64,000 bases of DNA from Eumeta japonica (taxonomy: Eukaryota; Arthropoda; Insecta; Lepidoptera; Psychidae). Position 1 is the first letter of the stretch. The number at the start of each line of letters is the position of its first letter. The stretch covers positions 62,001 through 126,000 of the forward strand of contig BGZK01001404.1 in NCBI GenBank assembly GCA_005406025.1, read 5' to 3'. Positions 42,986-54,079 of the stretch are shown piece by piece. The notes below the pieces were generated by a model. That model saw only the letters and a list, made by a program, of their open reading frames with translations, was not told the DNA's origin and ran no database searches. A program made the translations under genes and the position numbers.

Positions 42986-43538
42986 AACACAATATATTCA
43001 TAATGCAGATAACCTACACATTCATGTGATTGCAGATTTATCGAAAACTGATAAAAATCCAAATTTTTAAAATTGATTCAAGTTTGTTCTCATATAACTT
43101 CACTTCTTTTGGGGAATGTACATTCTCAAGTTGTGGTGCCACACCACGCTTATGTCGATTAACGTATCGTTCATGTCTATGGACACCGCGTCAACGAGCA
43201 GACGCAAGAGGACGCTGCACGACGCGACGCAGTCCACGCGTCTACACCACGACGCTGCACTTACCCACCAGCATACAGACTGCACAGAACTGATCTGCAG
43301 CTTTTTTGGAGTAGGCACTGAGCATGATACGAGCTAAGTGTTATTAACAAAACACAAATTAAACTGTGCCAAAAAATATGTGTTCCGAAGTTCTAAGCCA
43401 GAATCTATAGGCAGAATTCTGGCACCTAAACACAAGTAACATTTATATTAAATAATAAATCTGAAAAAAATCGATAGCGATCCTGAAACTGTTTAGACCT
43501 TTTTCGTTTTGGGAATTAAAATTGACAAGTCCTTATAC
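42986..43538. other. No confident gene; GC-richer patch 43165-43280
   Basis: Overlapping frames at 43030-43337 on both strands are probably composition effects. CACGACGC/GACGCTGCACGACGC words repeat near 43210-43260, a short tandem-like motif. Confidence 0.3.
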
Positions 43539-43974
43539 TTGTATTGTGTGAGCTGTTAATTCGCGGAAATCCATAGTAGACTCTTGCCTGCAACATGCAT
43601 TAACATGCAGCATGCAACCCACCGCTGACCCTCGAATCTGCCTCTCCACTACGAATCTCTATCTAAATGATTGAATATTGATTCCAGAGGATTGACAGAT
43701 ATCGAACACCTAAGCAAGTGTTATTTATTTTTATAATTATCTTATTCCGCTAACTTTAAACTGTCAATTCTACGTACGTTTCATGTCAACCAGGCACATC
43801 CTCAGGAAATGACATGACATTGCACGACAGCGGCCCGCTTAACGAGGTCGTGTTGGTTGTTTTAACGCTCCTTGCACCCTGGTGGATGTGACTGTCGGCA
43901 ATTTCCTTTCAGCCTTTTATATATTGTACTCCAGTCCTCATTTATTGTAATACGTACATTTGAATATTTAGTCT
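43539..43974 (+). mobile_element. Retroposon REP-D, copy 2, with 12-bp target-site duplication
   Basis: The element of about 436 bp is flanked by a perfect direct repeat AAGTCCTTATAC (43527-43538 and 43975-43986). It matches 32862-33322. It has no terminal inverted repeat, no ORF and no poly(A) tail. A 12-bp duplication fits LINE-type target-primed insertion, so a SINE or short LINE derivative is likely. No pol III boxes were recognised. Confidence 0.8.
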
Positions 43975-43986
43975 AAGTCCTTATAC

Positions 43987-44459
43987 AATTTGGTGACTAA
44001 CTACGATAAACATTGAGAAGATGTCAGTTTAACCGTTTTCCCACATATTAATTAACACATATTTAAAGATTTTTCTGGATAAAGAAATCGTGTGTGTTTT
44101 ATTATATTTCTTTTGTAAATTTATAGCTCAAACCGTTTTCGCACATTTATTGCATAGTCAATAAATGTAGGTACATCGCCTTATCAATATCTCACTTGTA
44201 CATGACATCATCAAATTAAATTTTCAAAAGATAATTTAATTTAAAAATTAGTCTTTTACTGTTTTTTTTATTGTTCTTACAGTGGCAGTAATTTTGGTTT
44301 CATTTATTTTATACGGTTTAAAATACTATATTATAATTTAAAAATATTATCCAAGTGAGTTTTGCGTTGAGTAACTTAATTTTCTAAAATGTGACGTTTG
44401 ATACGGTGGTTGTGTCGTTGTAATCTGCACGACCCACCTGTGCTATTTCATACAAATGC
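43987..44459. other. AT-rich, nothing seen
   Basis: No motif or ORF. Confidence 0.35.
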
Positions 44460-44930
44460 ACACAATTTGCGTGTTTCACGTATTCGCTCAATCCTCGGTG
44501 CCTCTGTGACTATCGACAGCACGCAATAGGACCGGGTGGCGATGGGCGGAGCGATCACAGAAACACGTTTCAGAGTACCGGACGTCAATCGAGGCTCGTT
44601 TTGAAATAACAGAAGGCCTGCCGTGACCGACGGCAGCTGACGTCAGAGCCGCACCCATTTCAGCGGACTCTGCGAGCGCCACAACTCACTCAAAATATGG
44701 TGTGCATGCACGCGACGGCCGGGCGCGCATCCTAGATGTAACCGCCGCCGGGCCGCCCCACGCTCCGCGACACCACGCCGGTGGAGCGTACGCAATTCAC
44801 CGGCCGTTTAATCGTCGGCGCCCGAGCGCTCGAGGCGGCGGACGGACGTCATGGGCGGGCGCGCGCTGCCCACGCCGAGGTCTTGGGTATTACGCGACTA
44901 ACTTGCTCGGGGCTCGGCCTGCGTGAAAAT
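44460..44930. promoter_or_regulatory. CpG-rich island
   Basis: One of the strongest GC-rich blocks (CGGCGCCCGAGCGCTCGAGG near 44816). Frames open on both strands begin with GTG or lack domains. Probable promoter or enhancer; TSS unknown. Confidence 0.35.
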
Positions 44931-45100
44931 ATATTTAATTACAATCCTGTTTCCGAATTCCTATTTTAGATTTCGATTTCACAATTACTTCCTTTTCGGT
45001 TTTGTACTATGTTCCAATTCTCGTCCCTCTACTTTCTAATCGCGCTATCGCTTTTGATTTCTCTTATGATATCGATTCCGGTTTCTTGAAAGTTATTGCA
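44931..45100. repeat. Degenerate pyrimidine-rich short-unit repeat
   Basis: Imperfect words such as TTTCCGAATTCC, TTTCGATTTC, TTTTCGGTTTTG recur every 12-25 bp. Complementary in character to 40255-40445. Confidence 0.3.
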
Positions 45101-45690
45101 AAAGAAGACATTCATGGGACGTACAAAATATCGTGCATGTAATCCAGAAAATGTCATACTTGTATGCTAAATTTTATCGAAATCCGTCCAGCCGTTGTTT
45201 ATACCCAATTGAGTTTAAACAACCATAGATTGTCACGAGTATCAAATTTGTAATATTATTATAAGAGGATACTTTTCTGACAAGAGGCGCAGCGTAAAAA
45301 CTCTATCGTTTGTTCTAATTCACTATGACTTTCTTATTATTAAACCATTATTATTAATCCTGTGGCTACAAGCGGATTGTTGACATTCACTCTTACTTTT
45401 GCTTTCGCGCTACCTCACCCCGTACACCATATCTTCCTCTCCTTCCCTCAATCTTCATCGCCCACTCTAACATCGTTTTTCTTTTAAAAACAAAGAAAGC
45501 AACGTGCAAATAAACAGATAGATAGACAAACAAGCAAAAAGAAACCTGTATCCGTTGCCTGCTGTCAAACTATCTCAATGCCGAATTTGAGCAAAATCCG
45601 TTTAGCAGCTTAAACGTAACGAAAATGAAAATGTAGCAGAGAGGCGGAGACACTTTTGCATTCATAATATTAGCTGGATAACACGAAATA
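45101..45690 (+). repeat. Moth-type dispersed repeats
   Basis: AAATCCGTCCAGCCGTTGTT near 45178 and GAGCAAAATCCGTTTAGCAG near 45589, then CACTTTTGCATTCATAATAT and TAGCTGG, are phrases I recall as ends of common lepidopteran non-autonomous repeats. At least two elements are juxtaposed. No ORF. Confidence 0.4.
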
Positions 45691-46299
45691 TTAAAAAAAT
45701 ATTTCTATTAATTAATTATTAATATTGTGCCGATTTCTCATTATTTATTTATTCTCAATTAGCTGATTTTTCTCCACTGTGTTAGGTTACGCTTTAGCTA
45801 ACCGTCCTTAAAATTATCTTTCAAAGCTGTACAATTCTGGATTTGTCTTTCGATTTTAAGAAGTATGTTAAATTATACTAAAATAATTCTTTTTCACACA
45901 TTAATAAGACCAATTATGCGATTTTAAAAGAACTTTATCACATTATCATCATAAGTTTTGACATTTTAAATTGGAATGGTTTCTAACTAATTTTGAGTCG
46001 TTATAGATCCTAAAAAGTCATCCAAAACGAAAAACGATTAAAAGATTTATACCACAGGTATGGGTAGTCGTCATAGTTAGTTGATTCACATTAACATTTA
46101 TTTCTATTTTTTTAGAATATGACGTCTGGTTGTCGATACACAGAATTTTGATAACTATAACTCTCACATCATTAGTGACACGCACACCATTAAGACAAAT
46201 CGATTCACTAAGAACCATCAAAATCGCCTTACGTGTTTGGACTCTAGAGTACCGCAAAGGAACAGACATACATACACACATATACGTATAGGTTGATCA
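45691..46299. other. No gene seen
   Basis: AT-rich spacer. Confidence 0.3.
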
Positions 46300-46800
46300 A
46301 CACGTTACTCTTCTTCGTGTCGCGCGCAGTCGGGTAAAAAGATGCGTCTACACAGTCGTAATATCTGCGGAAGACGGGCTCGCTCGCACGTGAAGAACTG
46401 CCCTCAAGGGAGGTACGTTATCATGACACCGTAAATAGCGTCAACAACAATTTGTTTGTGACTAATACGTAGTAAAAATAAAAACAAATACCAAATAAAA
46501 AAAAAGTCTAAATGACATTGTTGTTTATTTATATATTTTTATAATCTATGAAAAACTCCCATATAAAAGCCACTCATTGACTTCCCTCTACTTTAGAGAC
46601 GTCCTCGTGCCGATCGTTCGTTTGTAAATAAGCGAAGTACACGCGGGGTCGGTCCTCGACGCTAGCGATTTCATCGAATGTGTCCCGCGGCAGGCATCTC
46701 GTCGCCAAAACTACTCCGATATGTTTGCGTCGTGTGGGGTAACTTTTAAACAAATTTGGTGAAATGCAAATTAAGTTGTGCGAGCGCGCCGCCCGGTCAC
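46300..46800. promoter_or_regulatory. GC-richer patches, possible regulatory DNA
   Basis: Blocks at 46310-46420 and 46600-46800 are richer in CpG than their surroundings. No frame stands out. Confidence 0.25.
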
Positions 46801-47436
46801 GCGATACTTATGGTATTATGTTTATTTTTAGACCGTTCCGTGTGACTAATTTCCTCAGTACACGAACTTATCTGTATGGAAGTACATCTTTTACGGATTT
46901 ACGTATTTCTATTAGTTTCGAAGTCTAAAGTTTTGGTTTCCCCCATTATAATAATACTTATTTTGTGTAGCCATGGACCTTATGTAAGTTTATTATTCCA
47001 ATTTAGTTTTAAATCGTCAATTTTAGCTTGTGGCGTTTGGTCTCGTCGATTTCTGTTTGTGTGACGAAGAACAATATGTCCTGAAATAATGTTTGAGAAT
47101 AAATGACATAAAGAAATTATCGTTTTACGGTTATTAGTTTAATAAATATAGTTTTTATTTTACGTACCTGCATAATTTCAAAATCATAAAAACAATAATA
47201 TCGATAAATCTTTTACAGATTAAAATAGGGGTTTGATGATGAGTTGAATATGTAAAATGAATAGAAAATTTTGCATATCCAAAATTTGTTTATTCTTTGT
47301 TTTGTACTGAGTCGCATGGCAATCAACTGACGATGAATGACATTCATAAATTTACGTTTGACGGTTATTAGTTTAAGCCATATATATATATATTTTTATA
47401 TAATTAATTTAATATGCTCAATATCTATATATATAA
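46801..47436. other. No confident gene
   Basis: A 13-bp stretch CCATGGACCTTAT near 46971 lies between an acceptor-like TTTTGTGTAG and a GTAAGTTT donor. Too short to call. Confidence 0.25.
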
Positions 47437-47460
47437 TAATAATAATAGCCTTTATTCAGA

Positions 47461-49245
47461 TCATATTAACCTAATAACAAAGTATGAAAAGTATAAATAT
47501 ATGTGTAAATAAAAAGTATAAATAAAAGTATAAATAAATGTAAAAACGATATATAAAATTTTCTTATACATTACTAAAAATTTGTTTTTTGATGATTTTC
47601 TGAAGATCTGTTTGCCGATGGGCAAAGGCCTCCTCCATCCTTTTCCACTCTGATCTATCTTGAGCCACTCTGTTCCACATCGCACCTGCCACTTCTCTGA
47701 TGTCATCGTCTCATCTTTTCTGTGATCTGCCTCTTTTCCTTTTCCCTTCCCTTGGGTACCATCTTGTCACTTTCTTATTCCATTTGTCATGGCCCCTTAT
47801 CATATGTGCCGCCCATCTACATTTAATTTTTTTGATTTTCAGAGTTATGTCTGTATTTCTTGTTTTACATCTTATAGCACAGTTTCTCAATTTGTTTGAT
47901 CTCTTCACGCTCAATATACTTATTCCTTTCCATAGCGTACTGACAAGTTGCAAGTTTATTTGTTATTTCCTTGGTTAATGTCCTTGATTGGCAACCACGG
48001 GTAAAATGCATGTATTAAGCAGTTTTCTTTTGATATTGAAATGAAATTTTTTTGTCTGTCAAGCTCCAGTAACTTCTCCAGCCGTTAGTCATTCTTGTCT
48101 TTACTTCCTGACGCGTAGGTTTTTTAAGAGTTCATAGCTGTCATAGATAGACGTACTCATCAGTGTAATTAATTTCTGTGTTTCTAACGTCTATCGCAGT
48201 TTTGTTTCCATTTGTCATCATTCTCATTTTTTCATGGTTAAGTTTTAGGTCAACTCTCGCGCTTTCAATTGCAAGGTCTTCTATCTTTCTGGTAATGTCT
48301 TCAGGTGTTTTAGCGAATAACACTATGCCGTCAGCAAATCTTAAGTGTGTCAGCAGTATATCGTCTACATTGATTCCAGAACAGCCGAAAGCAGTTTTGG
48401 AGATAGCGGGTCTCCTTGTCTAACTCCTTTCCTCGCCTTAAATGGTGTGCCTTTCTTTTCTAATTGGATTCTGGCGGTGCTGTGATTGTATACATTCTTA
48501 ATTAATCGGATGTATTTATACTCGACTCCTTGTTCCACTAATGTTTCCCATATGTTTTTATGTAGTAGAGAGTCGAATGCTTTGCTTTAGTTAATAAATG
48601 CGATATAGTATATAAGCTGATATTCATTGTACTTCTCTATAATCTGACGAACTGTATGGATATGGTCAATCACCGAGTCGTTCTTGCAAAAGTCAGTTTG
48701 CTCAATGGGTTGCTGTTCGTCTAGTGTTATTTCAATACGTTTTAGTATGAGTTTAGCGAGGACTTTGTATATGTTAAACATAAGGCTGATGAGATGGTAG
48801 TTCCCTATTTCATGTTTGCCTCCTTTCTTATAATGTTAGACTCTCTCTATTGCTGTGGGATTATTTCAGTGTCTATGATATCGTTAAACATATCTGTAAG
48901 GACTGGTTTTAAGATTTTCTTTCCTTGCTTTAGTATTTCATTGTTTATTCCGTCGGGACCTGGTGTTTTATCTATACTTTGTGTATCTATTGCTTTTTCA
49001 ACTTCAGCTTCAAGGATGCTGTGGATGCTTATGGTGTTAGCCAAATCTATTTCTTCTTCGATTTTATTGTTTTCGTACAGTTTCTTGTAGTAGGATGTTG
49101 CTGTTCCCAGTATGTCTGTTCTACGGTGATTCCATTTTCCCCTATCTGATTTAATCTTAACGATCAAGTTCATCGAGTTCTTCAGTTCTCTGTGAGACTT
49201 TTTGATTCTACCCGTTTTACTTGTATACTTTTCCCTTGTTTCCAT
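47461..49245 (-). pseudogene. RTE LINE reverse transcriptase and C-terminus
   Basis: Minus-strand order: linker SIDKTPGPDGINNEILKQGK (near 48960), RT start MFNIYKVLAKLILKRIEITL (48780), HIHTVRQIIEKYNEYQLIYY (48660), GVRQGDPLSP (near 48425), LRFADGIVLFAKTPED (near 48330), DLKLNHEKMRMM (near 48250), then KRSNKLRNCAIRCKTRNTDI and WYPREGKRKRGRSQKR (47711-47770). A C-terminal EWLKIDQSGKGWRRPLPIGK follows. The catalytic FADD has become FADG. About six frame breaks, so it is inactive. The RGRPQKRW-like C-terminal block is a hallmark of this group. Confidence 0.85.
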
Positions 49246-49461
49246 TCTGTTCTTCTTCTTGTCGTTCCTTGTTATGTTTAATTTCTTTATTAATCTTTGT
49301 TAAAAGTTTCCTTCTGTTTTGTGTATGCTTAGCGCTGATTCAGTGTTTTCTGTCTTATAGTAATTGCATGGTATTTGCTGTTAACTTTTTTTTTCTGTGA
49401 TTTTGGTATTTTCTATGAGTTGCGCATGGGTTATTATGGTATCTTGCATCCAGTTGTACTT

Positions 49462-50462
49462 TTATTGGGTTCCTAGTTCTAGTTCTTTTGTGTTATATTG
49501 GAAATCTATGAGTTTGTTCTTTAAATTTGTTGTTATTTGTTCCAGTTGGTGTTTTCCGAGCTTAGCGTTTATTGGGTTTCGTCTTGATCTTGTCTTTTTT
49601 AGTTGAGTTGCTACAAGTTCTGTTCTGACCATCTTATGCTTTGTATTAAAGTTCAATTTGTTAATTATAGTAAAGTTAGTGAAGTATCTGTTTTTGTTGG
49701 TCATTATGAAGTCTATTTGGTTTTTTTTGTTCTACCCTCCGTTGAGATCCGGTCCACATATTTTTCTTATTTTTCATGAATATAGTATTTAAGATGGTCA
49801 AATTATGTTCTAGTGCGAGGTTCATGATATGTTCTCCATTTCTACTTCTGGAATTATTGCTATAAGTGAATGGTCCTATTATTTTAGTTTCTCCTGGGTG
49901 CCTTTCTCTGATTTGGCCACTGCAGTCTCCTATTATTAAAAGGTTTATATGTCCGTACTCTTGAATCGCATTGTTTAGGTCGAGGTAAAATGAGTTTATT
50001 GTTTCCAAATTCGCTTGTTCAGTAGGCGAATATATCTGTATAATTGTCCAAGGATCATCGTATCCGGGAAATTTCAGATTCATCTATACGATCATCGATA
50101 CGATCCGAGATACCTACGAATCCTTCCACGTATGTTGTTATATGTTTTTTAACAATAAATCCAACTCTGTAGAGGCCCGGGGTCTCACCTATCTGGTAAA
50201 ATATGTAGCCTGAATATGATATGATATTTTCGCCCATTCTTCTTACTTCGCTAAGACCAACAATGTTCCATTTTATGTCTTCTAATGCATATATTGATTC
50301 AACAAGATTTTTTTCATTTTTCATAGTAAGTACGTTGAGGGCTGCAATGTAGATTTTGTGTTTTTGATAATTTTGATTTTTGTTATAATTATCAGTGAAA
50401 ATTGTTGAAAGGTAGTGGACTTCTTCCCCCACGAGGACCAGTCGGCTAAAGGGAGTGCTCAA
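49462..50462 (-). pseudogene. RTE LINE endonuclease and EN-RT linker
   Basis: Readable pieces: IYIAALNVLTMKNEKNLVES and WNIVGLSEVRRMGENIISYS (50380-50230), which carry the Asn and the Glu (SEVRR) of APE endonucleases. Then GLYRVGFIVKKHI, IIQIYSPTEQANLETINSFY (near 50045), LLIIGDCSGQIRERHPGE (GDFN turned to GDCS, near 49935), and HNLTILNTIFMKNKKNMWT (near 49810). Several frame breaks. The metal-binding Asn of the GDFN motif is lost. Confidence 0.8.
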
Positions 50463-50475
50463 TATTTATAAAAAC

Positions 50476-51554
50476 GAATATTCATTTCTAAAAAAATCTT
50501 AATGGATAAAGAGTCGTTTGAAAATGTTAGGCAGAATGAAATAGATGATTAACAGTAATTCGCTTACAAAACAAAATTATTTTAATTGTTAAATTGACCA
50601 TACCACATCTTAATAATTAAAATTTTTTGCTGCATTTGGTACTCCATTCGGTCAATTGACAAAAAATGACTTACAAAATTGTACGTTATTAGTTTAAGTA
50701 AAAAACATTTTATTTTAATTTAAATACTTAAATTCGTTATTTAAGTAAACATTGTTAATCAATAAATAGACTTCTATAGATGTTTGACAGAAAGAATTGG
50801 ACATCTGACGGTAATTGGTTTACGGAAAAAAAACAATTAATTTAATTATTAAGTCGACTGTCCAAATCAATAACATTAAAATTAATTTCTTCTTTTTGAT
50901 ATTTATTACTGCTGCTTTGGTACTACTAGTATAAAAATAAAAAAAAACACAAAGCAGTCATGAGGACTGCCGACAGAAGTAAAAACTTAAACCTGTGATA
51001 TGACAGTAGTTTTTTTTTTTATATTCAAATCAATTGTATTTTTCATAACTTAATTTTTTTAAATGAAAACTGTTTAGATTAGTCTGATTATGACATCTAT
51101 TGGCACGCCAAGTAAAAATTATATTTATGTTCATACGGTTTTTTTCTTATCAAAACACATGGGATGCTCATGCTCAGAATCAAATATAAATACAACTTAA
51201 AAAATATTAATATATTTTATACTCGCTTTTTACTGCACACTTGAGCATTTAAAATACAAATCAAACAAAACGCAATTTCAATAACGCACAGTATACACAC
51301 ATTTTATGCATATGTATTATGTACACAACACTGATGTACAGGGACAGAAGACGCGTACTAATAACATCTATGTTGGTATATAGAAATGACAGTCGTGTGC
51401 ATACTCGTCGGCCTGTGTCAGGTGTTCTACTTGCGCGCACACCAGTAAGTATATATATATACATTCACTGCTGGCTAAGCGCGATACGTCATACTTATAG
51501 CTACAGATATAACATTAGCGTTAGACGTCACGTGACCATGTCGCTCATAAGCTT
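50476..51554. other. AT-rich, no confident gene
   Basis: Short ORFs at 51261-51564 on both strands show no domain. Confidence 0.35.
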
Positions 51555-51582
51555 CTACAGGTAAGCTTGAGCTTACCTGTAG
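51555..51582. repeat. 28-bp near-perfect palindrome overlapping a splice-donor-like site
   Basis: CTACAGGTAAGCT and AGCTTACCTGTAG are exact inverted repeats with a 2-nt centre. TTTACCTGTAGAA repeats again at 51590. The CAG|GTAAGC sequence is therefore present on both strands. Confidence 0.7.
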
Positions 51583-51899
51583 AATTTAATTTTACCTGTA
51601 GAACCTTAATTTTCACTTCAATAATTTGAAAGGCCAACTTAACAATAAAAATTATTGTTCTTTTTTCGAATTAACGAATTACCATCAAGCTTTTATTTTT
51701 CATTGTCATATACTGTCAAACGATCCCTCGTAATAAAAAACAAATAACGAAATTTTAAGGGGCCAATTTAACAATGGTTTCGTCGGGTTCATGGGCCCTC
51801 GATTAAGGGTTCCCGGACATGCAGTCTGTGTCCATGAGAAACAAGCGCTTAGCGTGAACAATAATTTATTAATACATAATCACTATCTCATTAGACGAA
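51583..51899. other. No gene seen
   Basis: AT-rich then mixed sequence. TCGATTAAGGGTTCCCGGAC near 51801 is unexplained. Confidence 0.3.
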
Positions 51900-52640
51900 G
51901 TGGTACATAACTCATGAACATATGAGAGCAACCGAGGGTACAGGAAAACGGCCGCAAGTAGAATGACGCTCGTGCGTGGGGCTGGCGACGAAGGCGCTAC
52001 GGGTTTCGAATTCGTCGGCTATAGCGGCAGCATCGGGCGCGGCGGAAACACGCAGCGTGGCCGCGAGGGACGTCAGGATCCTCGAATTCGATAGCAATGG
52101 GCGGTGGAGACGGGATAGGCTATGCAGTTGGAGGAGGCGTCACGGACCTCAGAGTCGTTGGCAGCGATGGCGGCAACGGACGCGCCGGGGACAGGCTGTG
52201 CAACGAGGTTATGCGCCTCGTGTCTCGGGTTCGGCGGCAGCGGGTGCCAGTAACACCAGGGACAGGCGGCGTCGCCAGGGGCGGCGCCATGGGTCTCGAA
52301 GAGGGACGTTTAGCATCGTCGACGTCCTAAGCAAGAGTGCGGGCGACAGCCTGAAAACGGCGCCGTGTTGGTCAAACACAAAAATTCTAGCTAACATTTG
52401 AACTTATGAATAAATTTATAAATTGAGGGGCGGACAGGAGGGTGCGTTGGAATGCCATCGGGATTACCATGTACCATGTGGTCTGAGTACACAAATAAAA
52501 AGGACATTAAATAAAACAAAATCGCTACAATCCCTCGCGGCAACGCCGCCGGCGCTTCTCAGCACGTCGGTCTGAGACGCACCGCACCTCGGCGCTCTCT
52601 AATTAGCGTGTCGTTAACGCCACGAACATAATATACGTGA
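51900..52640. other. Unidentified GC-rich segment with open frames
   Basis: About 0.45 kb (51950-52390) is GC-rich with Gly/Arg-rich ORFs in three frames (for example plus 51976-52401). A second GC block lies at 52540-52640. AAATAAAAAG and AATAAAAC signals follow near 52495-52520. No known domain. It may be an exonic or repeat-derived segment, or regulatory. Confidence 0.3.
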
Positions 52641-53640
52641 GGGGGACACGCACGTTACTTTCTTCTATTATAGAAACGAATGTGATTAAACCGAAATAAA
52701 ATTGCATTGTCTTTAAAGAACTAAATCCTCAATTCGTGAATAATAATTATAATAGAAATCGGTGTGTGCTTAAGATCACACGACAGAAGTGAAACCCATC
52801 AAGGCGTGATTTATAATATGAAATACTAAATACTGTTTTTTTTATGTTCTATATTCATAAAGTAATAATATTTACATTAAATGTAATTATAATTTTGTAT
52901 AAATTACTCTGGATTCAAATCTAATGTTGATTTCAAAAAATCCACTAACAGCTTTGATTTGCCTTTTACAAAATCAACAATGAAATCTCCGCTCAAAGTC
53001 ATTGGCAATGTGATTTGTTTTTTTGAGCAATTTGAGCAATGGTCGATATGCCTACAAACCCTTTTAATTATGAAGAAAAAAAATAGTAGCCAATCAAGCT
53101 GTAACCTGAATTTATAATAACGGATAGTTTATAATTACTGTTCTTATATATTACAGTATTTCCCATATTTCTTATTACTTTTTAGTCCACTTTATAATAC
53201 AAACACAATTCCATACACTTATTTTATTTGTTGACACATTCATATCTATTGTCTATCATTTGACGTATTTCTTCTGTATCTATTGCTATAAGTGAATATA
53301 TATTCGCGTGTTAGTTTTGCCTTTTATCTTTGTATCGCTTTGTGGTCTATTTTAAATTATCTAAACGTATTTTTGTTTGTGTTGCGTTTTCTTTGATCTT
53401 ATTTTAGTTTCTATGTGTATCGAAAAAGTAGTGTACAATAATAGTATGGTCGACTCACTCGTAGCCTTGAGAATAGAAGAAAGCCACTTTATACAAAATG
53501 AATTTTATCATGCACCTTTTCGCTAATATTCATAATCTCCTCCTCTTATAAAACAATTTTTCCAAAGAAACCATAGTTTTTGAAATAACTGTTTCTAGAA
53601 AAAACAGCTTAGAAAATCTACGTAGAAACGTAGTATTGAC
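52641..53640. other. AT-rich, nothing seen
   Basis: No ORF or motif. A direct TTTGAGCAA repeat at 53022 is trivial. Confidence 0.35.
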
Positions 53641-53830
53641 AACTAGAGAACAGCTGAAGCGTAGGTACTATGCTGCAGCGGGGGGATCTAGGAGGCCAAT
53701 CGCGTATACGCTGCGCGACTGGCCAGTGATCCCCTTCGCACAACCCCGATCGGTCGCGAACTTGCACTGATAAGCGTTCGCCGCATCGCACCGCGACGCA
53801 ATCGCGACAGGCTTGCTATCTGGCCGAGCT
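53641..53830. promoter_or_regulatory. GC-rich patch with a hairpin
   Basis: GGGGATCTAGGAGGCCAATC (53684-) pairs with GACTGGCCAGTGATCCCC around TATACGC, giving an imperfect stem of about 22 bp at 53682-53733. A CpG-rich run follows (GCACCGCGACGCAATCGCGA). Regulatory element or hairpin RNA, uncertain. Confidence 0.35.
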
Positions 53831-54079
53831 TTTATTATGGTTGTGTCTGTATTATATAATATAATTTTAAATATATTTTCAGTTATATATTTTTGTTATA
53901 TTTCCTTTGAAAAAGTTGTTCAAAAAAAGAAGAATATTATGAATATTTGCGAAAAGATGCATGATTGAACACATCAGTGGCTTGTCCGTTGTTCCGATAT
54001 GTCCGCACGCGATGTATTATATGAAAGATTGTATGAATCTTTAAAAATTCATTTTTTTTAATATAGCTCTTTCCAAGGC

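Larger units (their letters stand above)
47437..50475 (-). mobile_element. RTE-clade LINE, about 3 kb, minus strand
   Basis: It reads from about 50475 to 47437: endonuclease, linker, RT, C-terminal domain, then AATAAAGGC and a TATTATTATTAT trinucleotide tail typical of RTE elements. Length fits RTE (usually about 3.2 kb) so little is missing. ORF is broken by many frameshifts. No target-site duplication was identified. Confidence 0.85.

Noticed and set aside
46971..46984. 13-nt microexon between an acceptor and GTAAGT, containing CCATGG
   Set aside because: All signals are short; no flanking exons support it.
47700..49606. Several plus-strand ORFs rich in Phe, Leu and Ser
   Set aside because: They are antisense of the RTE LINE and only look like membrane proteins.
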